Part shown: positions 1 to 7,882 of the stretch, piece after piece | Layout of the letters: each line of letters starts with the position of its first letter | Numbering within the stretch: position 1 is the first letter of the stretch | Assembly (NCBI GenBank): GCA_900555855.1 | Contig: USML01000012.1 | Span: forward strand, 1-26,976 | Origin: an uncultured Eubacteriales bacterium | GTDB taxonomy: Bacteria > Bacillota > Clostridia > Oscillospirales > Butyricicoccaceae | Reading direction: 5' to 3' | Length of the DNA: 26,976 bases | Translations under genes and position numbers: made by a program | The notes under the pieces: generated by a model | What the model was told of the DNA's origin: nothing | Seen by the model: the letters and a program-made list of their open reading frames with translations, nothing else | Databases searched by the model: none

Positions 1-663
1 GGCGAGCGCGAGCGGCAAACGCTGGATATGCTGCTGGTGACCAACACGGGCTCGCTGCGCATTGTGGCGGGAAAGCTGCTGGAATCGCTTGGCTATGTGG
101 CGCTGCTGCTGGTGGCCGCGCTGCCCACCATGTGCCTGACGCTGATTACGGGCGGCGTAACGCTGGCGGATGTGCTTACCGGCGCGCTGTTCCTGCTGGT
201 TACGGCCTTTGCCGCACTGAGCGTGGGAGTATTCGCCTCCGCCGTTTTCCGCCGCACGGTAACGGCCACGGTGATGGCCTATCTGCTTGTGTTCCTGATC
301 GGCGTGGTCACCCTGCTGCCGATGGTTCTTGGCGTATCCTATATCGGCAGTCACTATGATGATATGTATGCTAGCACCATGGCTTCCTCCGTGGCGGTAA
401 TCGGCGGCGCGGACGCGGCGGCCTCCGGGCTTAGCGTGAATGCCTTTATCTACAGCCCGGCCATGGGGTTGATGGCGCTCATTGCCGATCAGACAGGTTT
501 GCTCAAGAGCACGCTGATGGATTATTCCTATACAATGTACCGCATCTATGATTATCTGGATTTCAGCGCCATCAAATGGGAAAACATGGCCTTCATGGCT
601 GGCGCAGGGCTGCTGCTGGATCTGCTGGCGGCAAGCCCGGCTCTGACCGGCGCGGCAGAATAA
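1..663 (+). CDS. ABC-2 type transporter permease, C-terminal part (5' end outside window)
   Basis: The frame is open from the first base, so the gene begins upstream; 220 residues are visible. The first residues, GERERQTLDMLLVTN, match the cytoplasmic motif of ABC-2 permeases (E-x-G/E-R-x-T-L-D-L-L-L) that precedes the second half of the membrane domain. Hydrophobic segments follow near visible residues 28-50, 56-76, 85-110 and 150-165. Such permeases form the membrane channel of an ABC exporter with a separate ATPase, which should lie upstream of this window. The DUF3137-like gene starts 11 bases after the stop, so the two are probably co-transcribed. The substrate cannot be told. Family assignment is fairly sure; the tail is short, and truncation at the 5' side is only a window effect. 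Confidence 0.75.
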   Translation, partial: GERERQTLDMLLVTNTGSLRIVAGKLLESLGYVALLLVAALPTMCLTLITGGVTLADVLTGALFLLVTAFAALSVGVFASAVFRRTVTATVMAYLLVFLIGVVTLLPMVLGVSYIGSHYDDMYASTMASSVAVIGGADAAASGLSVNAFIYSPAMGLMALIADQTGLLKSTLMDYSYTMYRIYDYLDFSAIKWENMAFMAGAGLLLDLLAASPALTGAAE

Positions 664-674
664 GGAGAACGGAT

Positions 675-1553
675 ATGACAGAACAGAACAACAGACCGAC
701 CGACGCGCAGCTTGCCCAGGACCTGCGGAAGGGCGCGCTGGGCGGCGCCGGCGGCAGGATCTTGGAGATCCTGGGCGGGATCGCCGTCGCCGTGGGCCTG
801 GCGGCCGGCGTTTTGCTCCCGGTGATCCTCGCGGGCGCGGTGCTCATCGGGCTTGGGGGATGGATCCGGCAGAAGACCAAAGGCGCGGCCGGACAGCGGG
901 CCATAGACGCCATCCTGCCGGATGTGGTGAACGCTGCGCTGGAACAGGTGCAGCTGGATCCGAAGCCGCGCCTTCTGGATCCGGAAGCGGCCAACATTCC
1001 TCTGCCCAGCCACGACGGCTGCAGCTGCAGCGGCTATATCCGCGGGACCTACCGGGGCCTGACCGCCGAGCTCTGCACCGTCCGGCTGACGGAAAAGCAT
1101 GAGATTCAGCGGGAGGAGACCGGCCAGTGGGAGACCAACGAGACAGAGGTCTATGCGGGCCAGTGGATGCTGTGTCAGCTGGGGCAGGAGTTTCCCACAT
1201 GGCTGACCCTCTGGCCCCGGGAGACGCTGGATAAGCTCTTCCGCAGCAGCACCGTCCAGACCGGGGAGGAAGCCTTTGACAAGCGGTTCCAGCTGAACTG
1301 CGGCGACGCGCAGGCGGCTCTCCGTATGCTGGATCCCGCCCGGATGGAGCGGCTTCTGGCGCTGGCGGACAGGGCCCACGGGAAATATTCCCTCAGCCTG
1401 CATCCCGACGGAAGGCTGTATGTGGCCGTTCATTGCGGCCGGGGCTTCTTTGCCATGGGCAAGGGGCGGGAAACGCCGGAGCTTCTGCGGCAGCGCTTTT
1501 CCGGCGAGCTGAAGTGGTTCACAGATATGATCGACGCCTTTCGTCCGGCGTAA
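675..1553 (+). CDS. DUF3137-like membrane protein
   Basis: Encodes 292 residues. The ATG at 675 is chosen because AAGGAG (662-667) lies just upstream and the previous gene stops at 663. A longer in-frame start at 576 would overlap the permease heavily. A glycine- and alanine-rich hydrophobic hairpin spans about residues 27-68 (two membrane segments), followed by a soluble domain of about 220 residues. This layout and sequence style resemble the DUF3137 family, whose members have an N-terminal membrane anchor and a cytoplasmic domain of unknown role. A Cys-Ser-Cys pair occurs near residue 117 (GCSCSGY). It probably belongs to the same transcript as the permease before it and the small membrane protein after it. 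Family assignment is from recall of the pattern and is moderate; no function is claimed. Confidence 0.6.
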   Translation: MTEQNNRPTDAQLAQDLRKGALGGAGGRILEILGGIAVAVGLAAGVLLPVILAGAVLIGLGGWIRQKTKGAAGQRAIDAILPDVVNAALEQVQLDPKPRLLDPEAANIPLPSHDGCSCSGYIRGTYRGLTAELCTVRLTEKHEIQREETGQWETNETEVYAGQWMLCQLGQEFPTWLTLWPRETLDKLFRSSTVQTGEEAFDKRFQLNCGDAQAALRMLDPARMERLLALADRAHGKYSLSLHPDGRLYVAVHCGRGFFAMGKGRETPELLRQRFSGELKWFTDMIDAFRPA

Positions 1554-1568
1554 GAGGAGGTGAACACA

Positions 1569-1772
1569 ATGCCGCTTTATTTATCCGTAATTCTGCTCCT
1601 TCTGGCGGTGCTGGGGCTCTTTTTCTCCCATCGTCTGGGAAAAACAGCGCGGACGGTCTGCACCGTGGTCTGCGCCCTGCTGGCGCTGGCCTGCGCCGTC
1701 TATCTGGGGCTGACGCTCCTGTTTGTGGACGCGGTCCGGAATCAGCCGCCCGCAGCATCCTTATCCCTTTAG
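1569..1772 (+). CDS. small two-segment membrane protein
   Basis: Encodes 67 residues. The ATG at 1569 is favoured over an in-frame GTG at 1560, because the strong ribosome binding site AGGAGGTG (1555-1562) covers the GTG and is correctly spaced from the ATG. Two hydrophobic segments (about residues 3-19 and 31-53) are separated by a short basic loop containing HRLGKTAR. It starts 15 bases after the DUF3137-like gene, so it is likely the last gene of that transcript, and two terminator hairpins follow. I do not recognise a family. The good ribosome binding site and the position before a terminator make it more likely real than chance. Confidence 0.6.
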   Translation: MPLYLSVILLLLAVLGLFFSHRLGKTARTVCTVVCALLALACAVYLGLTLLFVDAVRNQPPAASLSL

Positions 1773-1781
1773 CATTACGGC

Positions 1782-1818
1782 AAAGCCGTGGAAGGATCAG
1801 CGATCCAACCGCGGCTTT
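1782..1818 (+). terminator. hairpin terminator for the permease/DUF3137 operon
   Basis: AAAGCCGTGG (1782-1791) pairs with CCGCGGCTTT (1809-1818) with one G-U pair. The loop itself contains the pairing arms GGATC and GATCC. The plus-strand 3' side is T-rich. On the minus strand there is no T tract after the stem, so it should act on plus-strand transcripts. Confidence 0.6.
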
Positions 1819-1839
1819 CTTGCTTTCATTTTGAGGATC

Positions 1840-1870
1840 AGGCGCAGCAGGCCGCGCCTTTATTTTTTCT
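1840..1870 (+). terminator. second hairpin terminator, overlapping the proC 3' end
   Basis: AGGCGC (1840-1845) pairs with GCGCCT (1854-1859), followed on the plus strand by TTATTTTTT. The T tract is the complement of the last codons and stop of proC. It backs up the hairpin at 1782-1818. In the minus direction neither hairpin has a T tract, so termination after proC is not explained by an intrinsic signal here. Confidence 0.6.
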
Positions 1871-2681
1871 CTGCCAGCTCCAGCGTGCGCCGCCAGGCGG
1901 CGGAGACGGCGTCCATAACGGCACTGCCAAAGGCATGCTCCTCCAGCGCCTTGACGCCCTCGATGGTGGTCCCTGCAGGGCTGCAGACCTTGACCTTCAG
2001 GCTCTCCGGATGCTCGCCGGTCTCCAGCACCATTTGTGCGGAGCCCAGCGCCGTCTGTGCGGCCAGACGCAGCGCCACATCATATTTCAGGCCGCAGCGC
2101 ACGCCGCCCATGGCCATGGCATGGATAAAGGCATAAACATAGGCCGGGCCGCAGCCAGAGACGGCGCTGGCGGCGTCGATCTGCTTTTCACTGAGCTCCA
2201 CCAGCTGCCCCGCCGGGGCCATTGCGTCCAGAAACGCGGTGAGCGCCGCTTCCTCCCGGATATTTGCCGCCGTGTAAAGCACGACGCCCTGCCCCACCGC
2301 CACCGGCGTATTGGGCATGATCCGGATGATGGGGCAGGCGCGGCCCAGCAGCTGCTGCACGGTCTCCATGGTGACGCCTGCCGCCATGGTCACCAGCGTG
2401 ACGCTCTCCCCTGCCTCCAGCCGGCGGCAAAGGGTCTCCCGGACCTCGTCCAGCGCCGCCTGCAGCACCTGCGGCTTCACCGCCAGAAAGATCGTCCGGC
2501 AGCACGCCGCGATCTGCCCGTTGTCTCCCGCCCGGATGCCCAGCTCCTTTGCCAGGCGCTCCGCCTTGGCGGGCGTATGATCGGAGATCAGGATGTCTGC
2601 GGTCCGCTGCCGCATGGCGCGGATCAGGGCCGTCCCCATATTGCCCGCGCCGATGAATCCAAACTGCACGGTCTGTTCCAT
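1860..2681 (-). CDS. proC: pyrroline-5-carboxylate reductase
   Basis: The 273-residue product catalyses the last step of proline synthesis, NAD(P)H-dependent reduction of 1-pyrroline-5-carboxylate to L-proline in the cytoplasm. The N-terminal Rossmann nucleotide site FIGAGNMG is at residues 9-16. The family motifs IMPNTPVAVGQG and SAVSGCGPAYVYAF lie in the middle and dimerisation regions, and CSPAGTTIEGV near the C-terminus is also characteristic. Length is normal for the family (about 270). It is the third gene of proB-proA-proC. Its Shine-Dalgarno sequence AGGAGGTAA is formed by the last two arginine codons and stop of proA, five bases upstream of the ATG, suggesting translational coupling. 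Confidence 0.97.
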   Translation of the reverse strand: MEQTVQFGFIGAGNMGTALIRAMRQRTADILISDHTPAKAERLAKELGIRAGDNGQIAACCRTIFLAVKPQVLQAALDEVRETLCRRLEAGESVTLVTMAAGVTMETVQQLLGRACPIIRIMPNTPVAVGQGVVLYTAANIREEAALTAFLDAMAPAGQLVELSEKQIDAASAVSGCGPAYVYAFIHAMAMGGVRCGLKYDVALRLAAQTALGSAQMVLETGEHPESLKVKVCSPAGTTIEGVKALEEHAFGSAVMDAVSAAWRRTLELAEKK

Positions 2682-2686
2682 TGCCG

Positions 2687-3934
2687 TTACCTCCTGATCT
2701 GTCCGTTGCCGGTGATGATGTATTTATATGTGGTCAGCTCCCGCAGACCCATGGGGCCGCGGGCATGGAGCTTCTGGGTGGAGATGCCCATTTCACAGCC
2801 CAAGCCAAACTCCCCGCCATCGGTAAAGCGGGTGGAAGCGTTCACATAGACGGCGGCGCTGTCCACGCCCCGGGTGAAGCGCAGCGCGCTTTCCGCGTCT
2901 TCCGTGATGATGGCTTCGCTGTGGTGGGTGGAATGGGCGGCGATGTGGGCGATGGCGGCGTTGGTATCTGCCACGACGGCCACCGCCAGAATATAATCCA
3001 GAAATTCCGTATCAAAATTCGCCGGGCCCGCTTCCGGTAAGCCCAGGATCGCTGCAGCTCGCCTGTCGCAGCGCAGCTCCACCGGATGGGGCGCGGCCTT
3101 TCCGCAGAGCCGCTGCTGCAGCAGGGGCAGGAACCGCTCTGCCGCAGCCTCATGCACCAGCAGCACCTCCTCCGCGTTGCAGACGGAGGGACGGCTGGTC
3201 TTGGCATTTTCAATGATATTCAGCGCCATTTCAAAATCGGCGGAAGCGTCTACATACACATGGCAGATGCCCGTTCCCGTCTGGATGCAGGGGACGCTGG
3301 CCTGCTCCATGCAGGTGCGGATCAGGCCCGCCCCGCCCCGGGGGATCAGCAGATCCACATAGCCCTCCGCCTGCATCAGCTGGCGGGCGCTCTCCCGGGA
3401 GGGATCCTCCAGGATCTGGATCAGCGCAGGATCCAGCCCGCAGGCGCCGAGGCCCTGCTGCAGCGCTTTGACGATGGCTTTGGCAGAGCGCAGCGCTTCC
3501 TTTCCGGAGCGGAGGATGCACACATTGCCGGACTTCAGCGCCAGCGCCGCCGCATCGGAGGTCACATTGGGCCGGCTCTCATAAATAATGGCTACCACGC
3601 CCATAGGGACGGCCACCTTCCGGATCAGCAGGCCGTTTTCCCGCCGGATCTCCGAAAGCACCTCGCCCACCGGATCGGGCAGCGCCGCCACCTCCCGCAG
3701 GCCCTTTGCCATCCCGGCGATCCGCTCCGCCGAAAGGGTCAGACGGTCCAGCATCACATCGCTGACCGTGCCCCGGGCGGCTTCCACATCCTGCCGGTTG
3801 GCCGAAAGGATCTCCTCCTGATTTTGCTCCAGCGCGTCTGCCATGCGCAGCAGCGCTTCATTTTTCTGGGCGCTCTCCAGCCAGGGCGCCGCCGCGGCGG
3901 CCTTGGCCCGCGTTAAAATTTCCTGTGTCGTCAT
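2687..3934 (-). CDS. proA: glutamate-5-semialdehyde dehydrogenase (gamma-glutamyl phosphate reductase)
   Basis: The 415-residue product reduces gamma-glutamyl phosphate to glutamate-5-semialdehyde with NADPH, the second step of proline synthesis. The aldehyde-dehydrogenase fold is clear. YESRPNVTSDAAALALKSGN (residues 118-137) is the family signature around the cofactor site, and SRPSVCNAEEVLLVHE holds the catalytic cysteine at C252. Length is that of typical ProA. The start overlaps the proB stop as ATGA, with AAGGGAG in the proB 3' end as ribosome binding site. ProA and ProB act in succession on the unstable phosphate intermediate, which fits the tight coupling. No missing key residue was seen. 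Confidence 0.97.
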   Translation of the reverse strand: MTTQEILTRAKAAAAAPWLESAQKNEALLRMADALEQNQEEILSANRQDVEAARGTVSDVMLDRLTLSAERIAGMAKGLREVAALPDPVGEVLSEIRRENGLLIRKVAVPMGVVAIIYESRPNVTSDAAALALKSGNVCILRSGKEALRSAKAIVKALQQGLGACGLDPALIQILEDPSRESARQLMQAEGYVDLLIPRGGAGLIRTCMEQASVPCIQTGTGICHVYVDASADFEMALNIIENAKTSRPSVCNAEEVLLVHEAAAERFLPLLQQRLCGKAAPHPVELRCDRRAAAILGLPEAGPANFDTEFLDYILAVAVVADTNAAIAHIAAHSTHHSEAIITEDAESALRFTRGVDSAAVYVNASTRFTDGGEFGLGCEMGISTQKLHARGPMGLRELTTYKYIITGNGQIRR

Positions 3935-4710
3935 GCTTTTTTCTCTCCCTTCGAAAGAAACCGGGTGCCGCAGGGCTTGCCCTCCACGATATCATACAGC
4001 GCATCCGGCCGGGTGCCGTTGGCGATGACCATTTCCACGCCTGCGCCGGTGGCGATCTTTGCCGCCGCCAGCTTGGTCTGCATCCCGCCGGTGCCCAGCG
4101 CCGAGCCGGCCCCCTGTGCGGCGGCCTCCATCTCCGGCGTGATGGCCTCCACCACGGGGATCAGCTTCGCCGAGGGATCCCGCTGGGGATCGGCGGTGAA
4201 CAGTCCGTCGATATCGGAAAGGAGGATCAGCAGATCCGCCCCGATGGTGCTGGCCACGATGGCGCCCAGCGTATCGTTATCGCCGATGACGATCTCGTCC
4301 ACAGCAATGGTATCGTTTTCGTTGATGATGGGCAGCGCGCCCAGCTCCAGCAGGCGGAAAATCGTATTGTGGAAATTTTTTGCCCGCTTGGGGCTTTCGA
4401 TGTCCTCGCCCGTAATGAGGATCTGCGCTACAGTGTGGTTATACTCTGCAAAAAGCTTATCATAGATATACATCAGCTCACACTGTCCCACCGCCGCAGC
4501 GGCCTGCTTCGTTGGAATATCCGCAGGCTTCTCCTTCAGGGAGAGCTTGCCCACGCCAACGCCGATAGCGCCGGAGGAGACGATCACCAGCTCATGCCCG
4601 GCATTTTTCAGGTCGCTGAACACCTTGCAAAGATGCTCCACCCGGCGGATGTTCAAAAGCCCAGACCGATGGGTCAGGGTGGAGGTTCCGATCTTGATCA
4701 CGATACGCAT
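3931..4710 (-). CDS. proB: glutamate 5-kinase, short form without PUA domain
   Basis: The 259-residue product phosphorylates L-glutamate with ATP to gamma-glutamyl phosphate, the first and usually proline-inhibited step of proline synthesis. The amino-acid-kinase fold is complete: KIGTSTLT (residues 6-13) at the nucleotide site, VSSGAIGVG, the glutamate-site motif NENDTIAVDEI, GDNDTLGAIVA, SDIDGLFTADP and GTGGMQTKLAAAKIA near the C-terminus. Many ProB proteins, including that of E. coli, carry a further C-terminal PUA domain of about 100 residues. Here the protein ends right after the kinase domain, with no sign of frameshift because proA begins at once. The ribosome binding site AGAGGAA lies six bases before the ATG, and a promoter is visible upstream at 4748-4775. 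Confidence 0.96.
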   Translation of the reverse strand: MRIVIKIGTSTLTHRSGLLNIRRVEHLCKVFSDLKNAGHELVIVSSGAIGVGVGKLSLKEKPADIPTKQAAAAVGQCELMYIYDKLFAEYNHTVAQILITGEDIESPKRAKNFHNTIFRLLELGALPIINENDTIAVDEIVIGDNDTLGAIVASTIGADLLILLSDIDGLFTADPQRDPSAKLIPVVEAITPEMEAAAQGAGSALGTGGMQTKLAAAKIATGAGVEMVIANGTRPDALYDIVEGKPCGTRFLSKGEKKA

Positions 4711-4747
4711 AGGCCATTCCTCTGTTTTGGTAAAGTAATATTATGTT

Positions 4748-4775
4748 ATTATACCAGAATCCCGAAAAAAATCAA
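4748..4775 (-). promoter_or_regulatory. sigma-A type promoter of proBAC
   Basis: On the minus strand the -35 box TTGATT is at 4775-4770, the spacer is 16 bases, and the -10 box TATAAT is at 4753-4748, preceded by TGG as an extended -10. Transcription should begin near 4741, giving a leader of about 30 bases. The -35 box lies in the T tract of the upstream recN terminator. Confidence 0.7.
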
Positions 4776-4811
4776 CTGCCGGCCCGGGTTTTCCCCGTAA
4801 GACCGGCAGTT
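4774..4811. terminator. bidirectional terminator after recN
   Basis: AACTGCCGG (4774-4782) pairs with CCGGCAGTT (4803-4811). The minus-strand transcript of the long operon reads through the stem into GATTTTTTT; the plus strand has TTTTTCCGTTTTT after it. It ends the ten-gene operon just after the recN stop and shares bases with the proB promoter. Confidence 0.8.
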
Positions 4812-4820
4812 TTTCCGTTT

Positions 4821-6533
4821 TTATCCGTGTGTTTCCCCCTGCGCCGCCTTATAAAGCGCCGCCTGACGCAAAAGCTCCCGCGCGCCCTCCAGCGTGGCCT
4901 GGGTCACATGGAGACCGGCGTTCATCCGGGCGATCTCCTCTGCCCTGCCGGCCTCGTCCAGCAGGCGGACGGCGGTGAAGGTGCGGCCCTGCTCGCTGCG
5001 CTTGCTTACATGATACTGCCAGTCTGCAAGGCAGGAGATCTGGGGCAGATGGGTGACGCAAAGCACCTGGCGCTGCCGCCCGATGGCATATAGCTTCTCC
5101 CCCACCCGGCTGGCGGCCCGGCCGGAGACGCCGGCGTCCACCTCGTCAAAGATGGCGGTGACCTGCTGCTCCCCAGTGGAAAGGACGGTCTTCAGGGCCA
5201 GCATGATGCGGGAAAGCTCGCCGCCGGAGGCCACCTTTGCCAGCGGCTTCAGGTCTTCGCCGGCGTTGGCGGAGAGCAGAAAGCGCACGCTGTCCGTGCC
5301 CCGCTTGGTGAAGCGGGTCTGGGTGTCTGACCGCAGATCCTCCACCTCCGCCCGGAAGCGGGCGTTTTTCAGATCCAGCTCCCGCAGCTGCTCCTCCACC
5401 TGATGGGAAAGCTCCTCCGCCGCAGCGCAGCGCAGGGCGTGGAGCCTGCCCGCTTCTTCATAAAGGGCCTGCCGTTTTTCCCCGTAGCGGGCCTTCAGGC
5501 CGTCCAGATCGCCGTCCAGATCCGCCAGCGACGCCAGCTCCTCCTCCAGCGCCGCCTGATGGGCGGCAAGCTCGTCGGCAGGAACGCCGAAGCGGAGACA
5601 CAGCCGGGAGATCAGCTCCAGCCGCTGCTCCGTCTCCTCCAGCATCTCGGGAGAATAATCCTGCCGGGAGAGGGCGTCGGCCAGGTCGCCGGAAAGCTCC
5701 TGGGCCAGAACGGCCAGCTCCTGCAGCCGTTTTTCCAGCGCTTCTGCCTCCGCGCTGTATTTTGCGCTGCCCCGCAGGGCCTTTCTGGCCTGCTCCAGCA
5801 GAGCGCAGGCGCCCTCCTGCCCCTCCTGCCCGTCCAGCAGGGCGCAGGCCTCCGCCAGACCGGCGGCGATCTTTCCGCTGCTCTGCAGCGCCGTCCGGCG
5901 GGAAAGCAGCTCCTCCTGCTCTCCGGGCAAAATATGGGTCTCCGCCAGCCGCCCGATCTCATCGGGCAGGGTCTGCCGGCGGCGCTCCTGCTCGGCGGCG
6001 CTCATGGAAAGCGTCCGCAGGCGGCGGTTCAGCTGCAGCAGGGCCTCGTATTTTTCATGATACTGCGCCAGCGCCGGCTCCAGCCCGCCGAAGCGGTCCA
6101 GATAGCCGATGTGCAGCTGCTCGTTCAGCAGGTGCTGCCCGTCGTGCTGGCCGTAAATATTGATGAGATGCTCCCCCAGCGCCTTCAAAAGAGAAAGATT
6201 GGCCGGGCGGCCGTTGATCCGGCAGCTGTTGCGTCCGTCCTGCTCCATCTCCCGGCGAAGCACCAGCGTCTCCTCCAGAGGGATGTCCTGCTCCCGGAGC
6301 ACCTGCTCCGCCTCCGGGCTGATCCCCTCGAACACCGCGGAGACGCAGGCCCGGCTCTCGCCGGTGCGGATCAGCTCCCGGCTGACCCGGCCGCCCAGAA
6401 TGGCGCTGAGCGCGTCGATGATGATGGATTTGCCCGCGCCGGTCTCGCCGGACAGCACGGAAAAGCCCGGCTCAAACCGCAGCTCCGCCCGCTGGATCAC
6501 GGCGATATTTTCGATGACAAGCTCCCGCAGCAT
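4821..6533 (-). CDS. recN: DNA repair protein RecN
   Basis: The 570-residue product is an SMC-like ATPase acting early in recombinational repair of double-strand breaks. The N-terminal half of the ATPase head has the Walker A motif GETGAGKS (residues 29-36). A long middle region rich in Leu, Glu, Gln and Ala forms the expected coiled coil, about residues 150-370. The C-terminal half-head carries the ABC signature ASGGELSRIMLALK and the Walker B stretch TAIFDEVDAGVSG. Length is normal for RecN (about 550-570). The ribosome binding site AAGGGA precedes the ATG. It is the last gene of the operon, 15 bases after argR, an order seen in many Firmicutes. A terminator follows 10 bases after the stop. 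Confidence 0.97.
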   Translation of the reverse strand: MLRELVIENIAVIQRAELRFEPGFSVLSGETGAGKSIIIDALSAILGGRVSRELIRTGESRACVSAVFEGISPEAEQVLREQDIPLEETLVLRREMEQDGRNSCRINGRPANLSLLKALGEHLINIYGQHDGQHLLNEQLHIGYLDRFGGLEPALAQYHEKYEALLQLNRRLRTLSMSAAEQERRRQTLPDEIGRLAETHILPGEQEELLSRRTALQSSGKIAAGLAEACALLDGQEGQEGACALLEQARKALRGSAKYSAEAEALEKRLQELAVLAQELSGDLADALSRQDYSPEMLEETEQRLELISRLCLRFGVPADELAAHQAALEEELASLADLDGDLDGLKARYGEKRQALYEEAGRLHALRCAAAEELSHQVEEQLRELDLKNARFRAEVEDLRSDTQTRFTKRGTDSVRFLLSANAGEDLKPLAKVASGGELSRIMLALKTVLSTGEQQVTAIFDEVDAGVSGRAASRVGEKLYAIGRQRQVLCVTHLPQISCLADWQYHVSKRSEQGRTFTAVRLLDEAGRAEEIARMNAGLHVTQATLEGARELLRQAALYKAAQGETHG

Positions 6534-6548
6534 GGTCTTTCCCTTCTG

Positions 6549-7001
6549 TTATGCCAGCATCTCCGCCACCATCTCGCAGAAGCGCTGGGCCTCTTCCGTG
6601 GTGCGGAGGATCACCAGAATATTATCGTCGCCGGCAAGCGTCCCCACGATATCCTTCACCTTCATGGCGTCGATGGCGGCGGCGGCGGCGTTGGCCATGC
6701 CCACCAGCGTCTTGAGCACCACAAGGTTCTGGGCCTGATCCACCTTGACCACACATTCCCGGAAGATATTTTTCAGCCTGGTCATATGAGTGACGGAGCC
6801 GCTCTGGTCGGGGGTGGAATACTGATATCCGCCGGAATGGGAGGCCACCTTGATCAGGCGCAGCTCCTTGATATCGCGGGAGATAGTGGCCTGGGTGGTA
6901 TTGTAGCCCCGCTGCCGCAGATGGGCGGAGAGCTCTTCCTGGGTCTTGATCTCGTTATTGCTGATGATCTCGAGGATGGCTGCCTGTCGTTTGAATTTCA
7001 T
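6549..7001 (-). CDS. argR: arginine repressor ArgR/AhrC
   Basis: The 150-residue product is the arginine-responsive regulator of arginine metabolism genes, acting as a hexamer when L-arginine is bound. An N-terminal winged helix-turn-helix contains TQATISRDIKELRLIKV (residues 36-52), the recognition region. The C-terminal oligomerisation domain contains GTLAGDDN (residues 120-127), the arginine-binding motif. Length is typical (about 150). Its start overlaps the nadK stop as ATGA. The position between nadK and recN is a conserved Firmicute arrangement. I looked for ARG-box-like palindromes upstream of proB and found only a weak AT-rich dyad, so its targets are outside what I can show. Confidence 0.96.
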   Translation of the reverse strand: MKFKRQAAILEIISNNEIKTQEELSAHLRQRGYNTTQATISRDIKELRLIKVASHSGGYQYSTPDQSGSVTHMTRLKNIFRECVVKVDQAQNLVVLKTLVGMANAAAAAIDAMKVKDIVGTLAGDDNILVILRTTEEAQRFCEMVAEMLA

Positions 7002-7882
7002 CGTTCTGACCTCGCATTCGTTAATTTTTTGCGGATGATCTCATAAAACCCCTGCCCCTTGATGCGCAGGAGGGAAAAGGTCCGTTGGGATTTGCGGAGG
7101 ATGACCCGGTCGCCATCCTTTAGCTGATAGTCTTCTCCGTCCGGAGAGAGAAAGACCTGCCGGCCGTCGCAGTCCGGCGTGACTACCACCTCGCTGCCGG
7201 CGCTGATGACGAAAGATTTCACCGAAAGCGAATGGGGGCAGATGGGCGTGACCACCAGACAGTCGCTGGAGGGGGCAAGCACCGGCCCGCCTGCCGCCAG
7301 CGAATAGGCGGTGGAGCCGGTGGGCGTTGCGATGATGACACCATCGCCGCCGAAGGAAAAGACCTCCTGCCCGTCTACGCAGACGGTCAGCGGCAGGACC
7401 TTATTGATAAAGCCGCGGCTGACCACCGCGTCGTTCAGCGCCGCCCGGCGGAAGACCTCCTGCCCGGTCTGATCCTGCACCGTCACATCCAGCAGGATCC
7501 GGTCGTCCCGGGTGTAGTTCCCGTCCAGCAGCTGCTGCAGCAGCTCCAGCTCCTCCGGCTCGATCTCGCTCATAAAGCCGATGGTACCGCAGTTGACGCC
7601 CAGCACCGGCCGGTGATACCGGGAGGCCGGCTCCGCCATGCGGAGAATGGTCCCATCGCCGCCCACCACCACGATGACCTGACAGGCCTCGTAGATCTCC
7701 TCCTCCGGCAGGAAGCAAACGCGCCTGCGGGCCTCCTCCGGCAGCAGCTCTGCGATCCGCTGCTGCTGCTCCAGCGAGACCAGCACCTCCGCGCCGCTTT
7801 GCTGCAGCAGCAGGATGACCCTGCGGCTCACCAGAAGGGCTTTTTCCTTCAGGATATTGGTCTGTACCATGATCCGGTTCAT
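6998..7882 (-). CDS. nadK: NAD kinase (ATP/polyphosphate-type)
   Basis: The 294-residue product phosphorylates NAD+ to NADP+ in the cytoplasm. The diagnostic GGDGT motif is at residues 74-78, followed by NCGTIGFMSE at 97-106. The second family motif, TPTGSTAYSLAAGGP, is at 186-200, with LND at 149-151 as part of the NAD site. The ATG at 7882 is chosen because it overlaps the tlyA stop as ATGA. The frame stays open further upstream to 8053, but that part is low-complexity Gly/Ala/Arg sequence antiparallel to good tlyA codons, so it is rejected. NadK supplies NADPH, used by ProA and ProC and in isoprenoid synthesis, though that link is general and not specific to this locus. Confidence 0.95.
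   Translation of the reverse strand: MNRIMVQTNILKEKALLVSRRVILLLQQSGAEVLVSLEQQQRIAELLPEEARRRVCFLPEEEIYEACQVIVVVGGDGTILRMAEPASRYHRPVLGVNCGTIGFMSEIEPEELELLQQLLDGNYTRDDRILLDVTVQDQTGQEVFRRAALNDAVVSRGFINKVLPLTVCVDGQEVFSFGGDGVIIATPTGSTAYSLAAGGPVLAPSSDCLVVTPICPHSLSVKSFVISAGSEVVVTPDCDGRQVFLSPDGEDYQLKDGDRVILRKSQRTFSLLRIKGQGFYEIIRKKLTNARSER

Noticed and set aside
5403..7046. An open frame of about 547 codons on the plus strand, antisense to recN and argR.
   Set aside because: It is antisense to clear RecN and ArgR coding sequence and lacks motifs and start signals.
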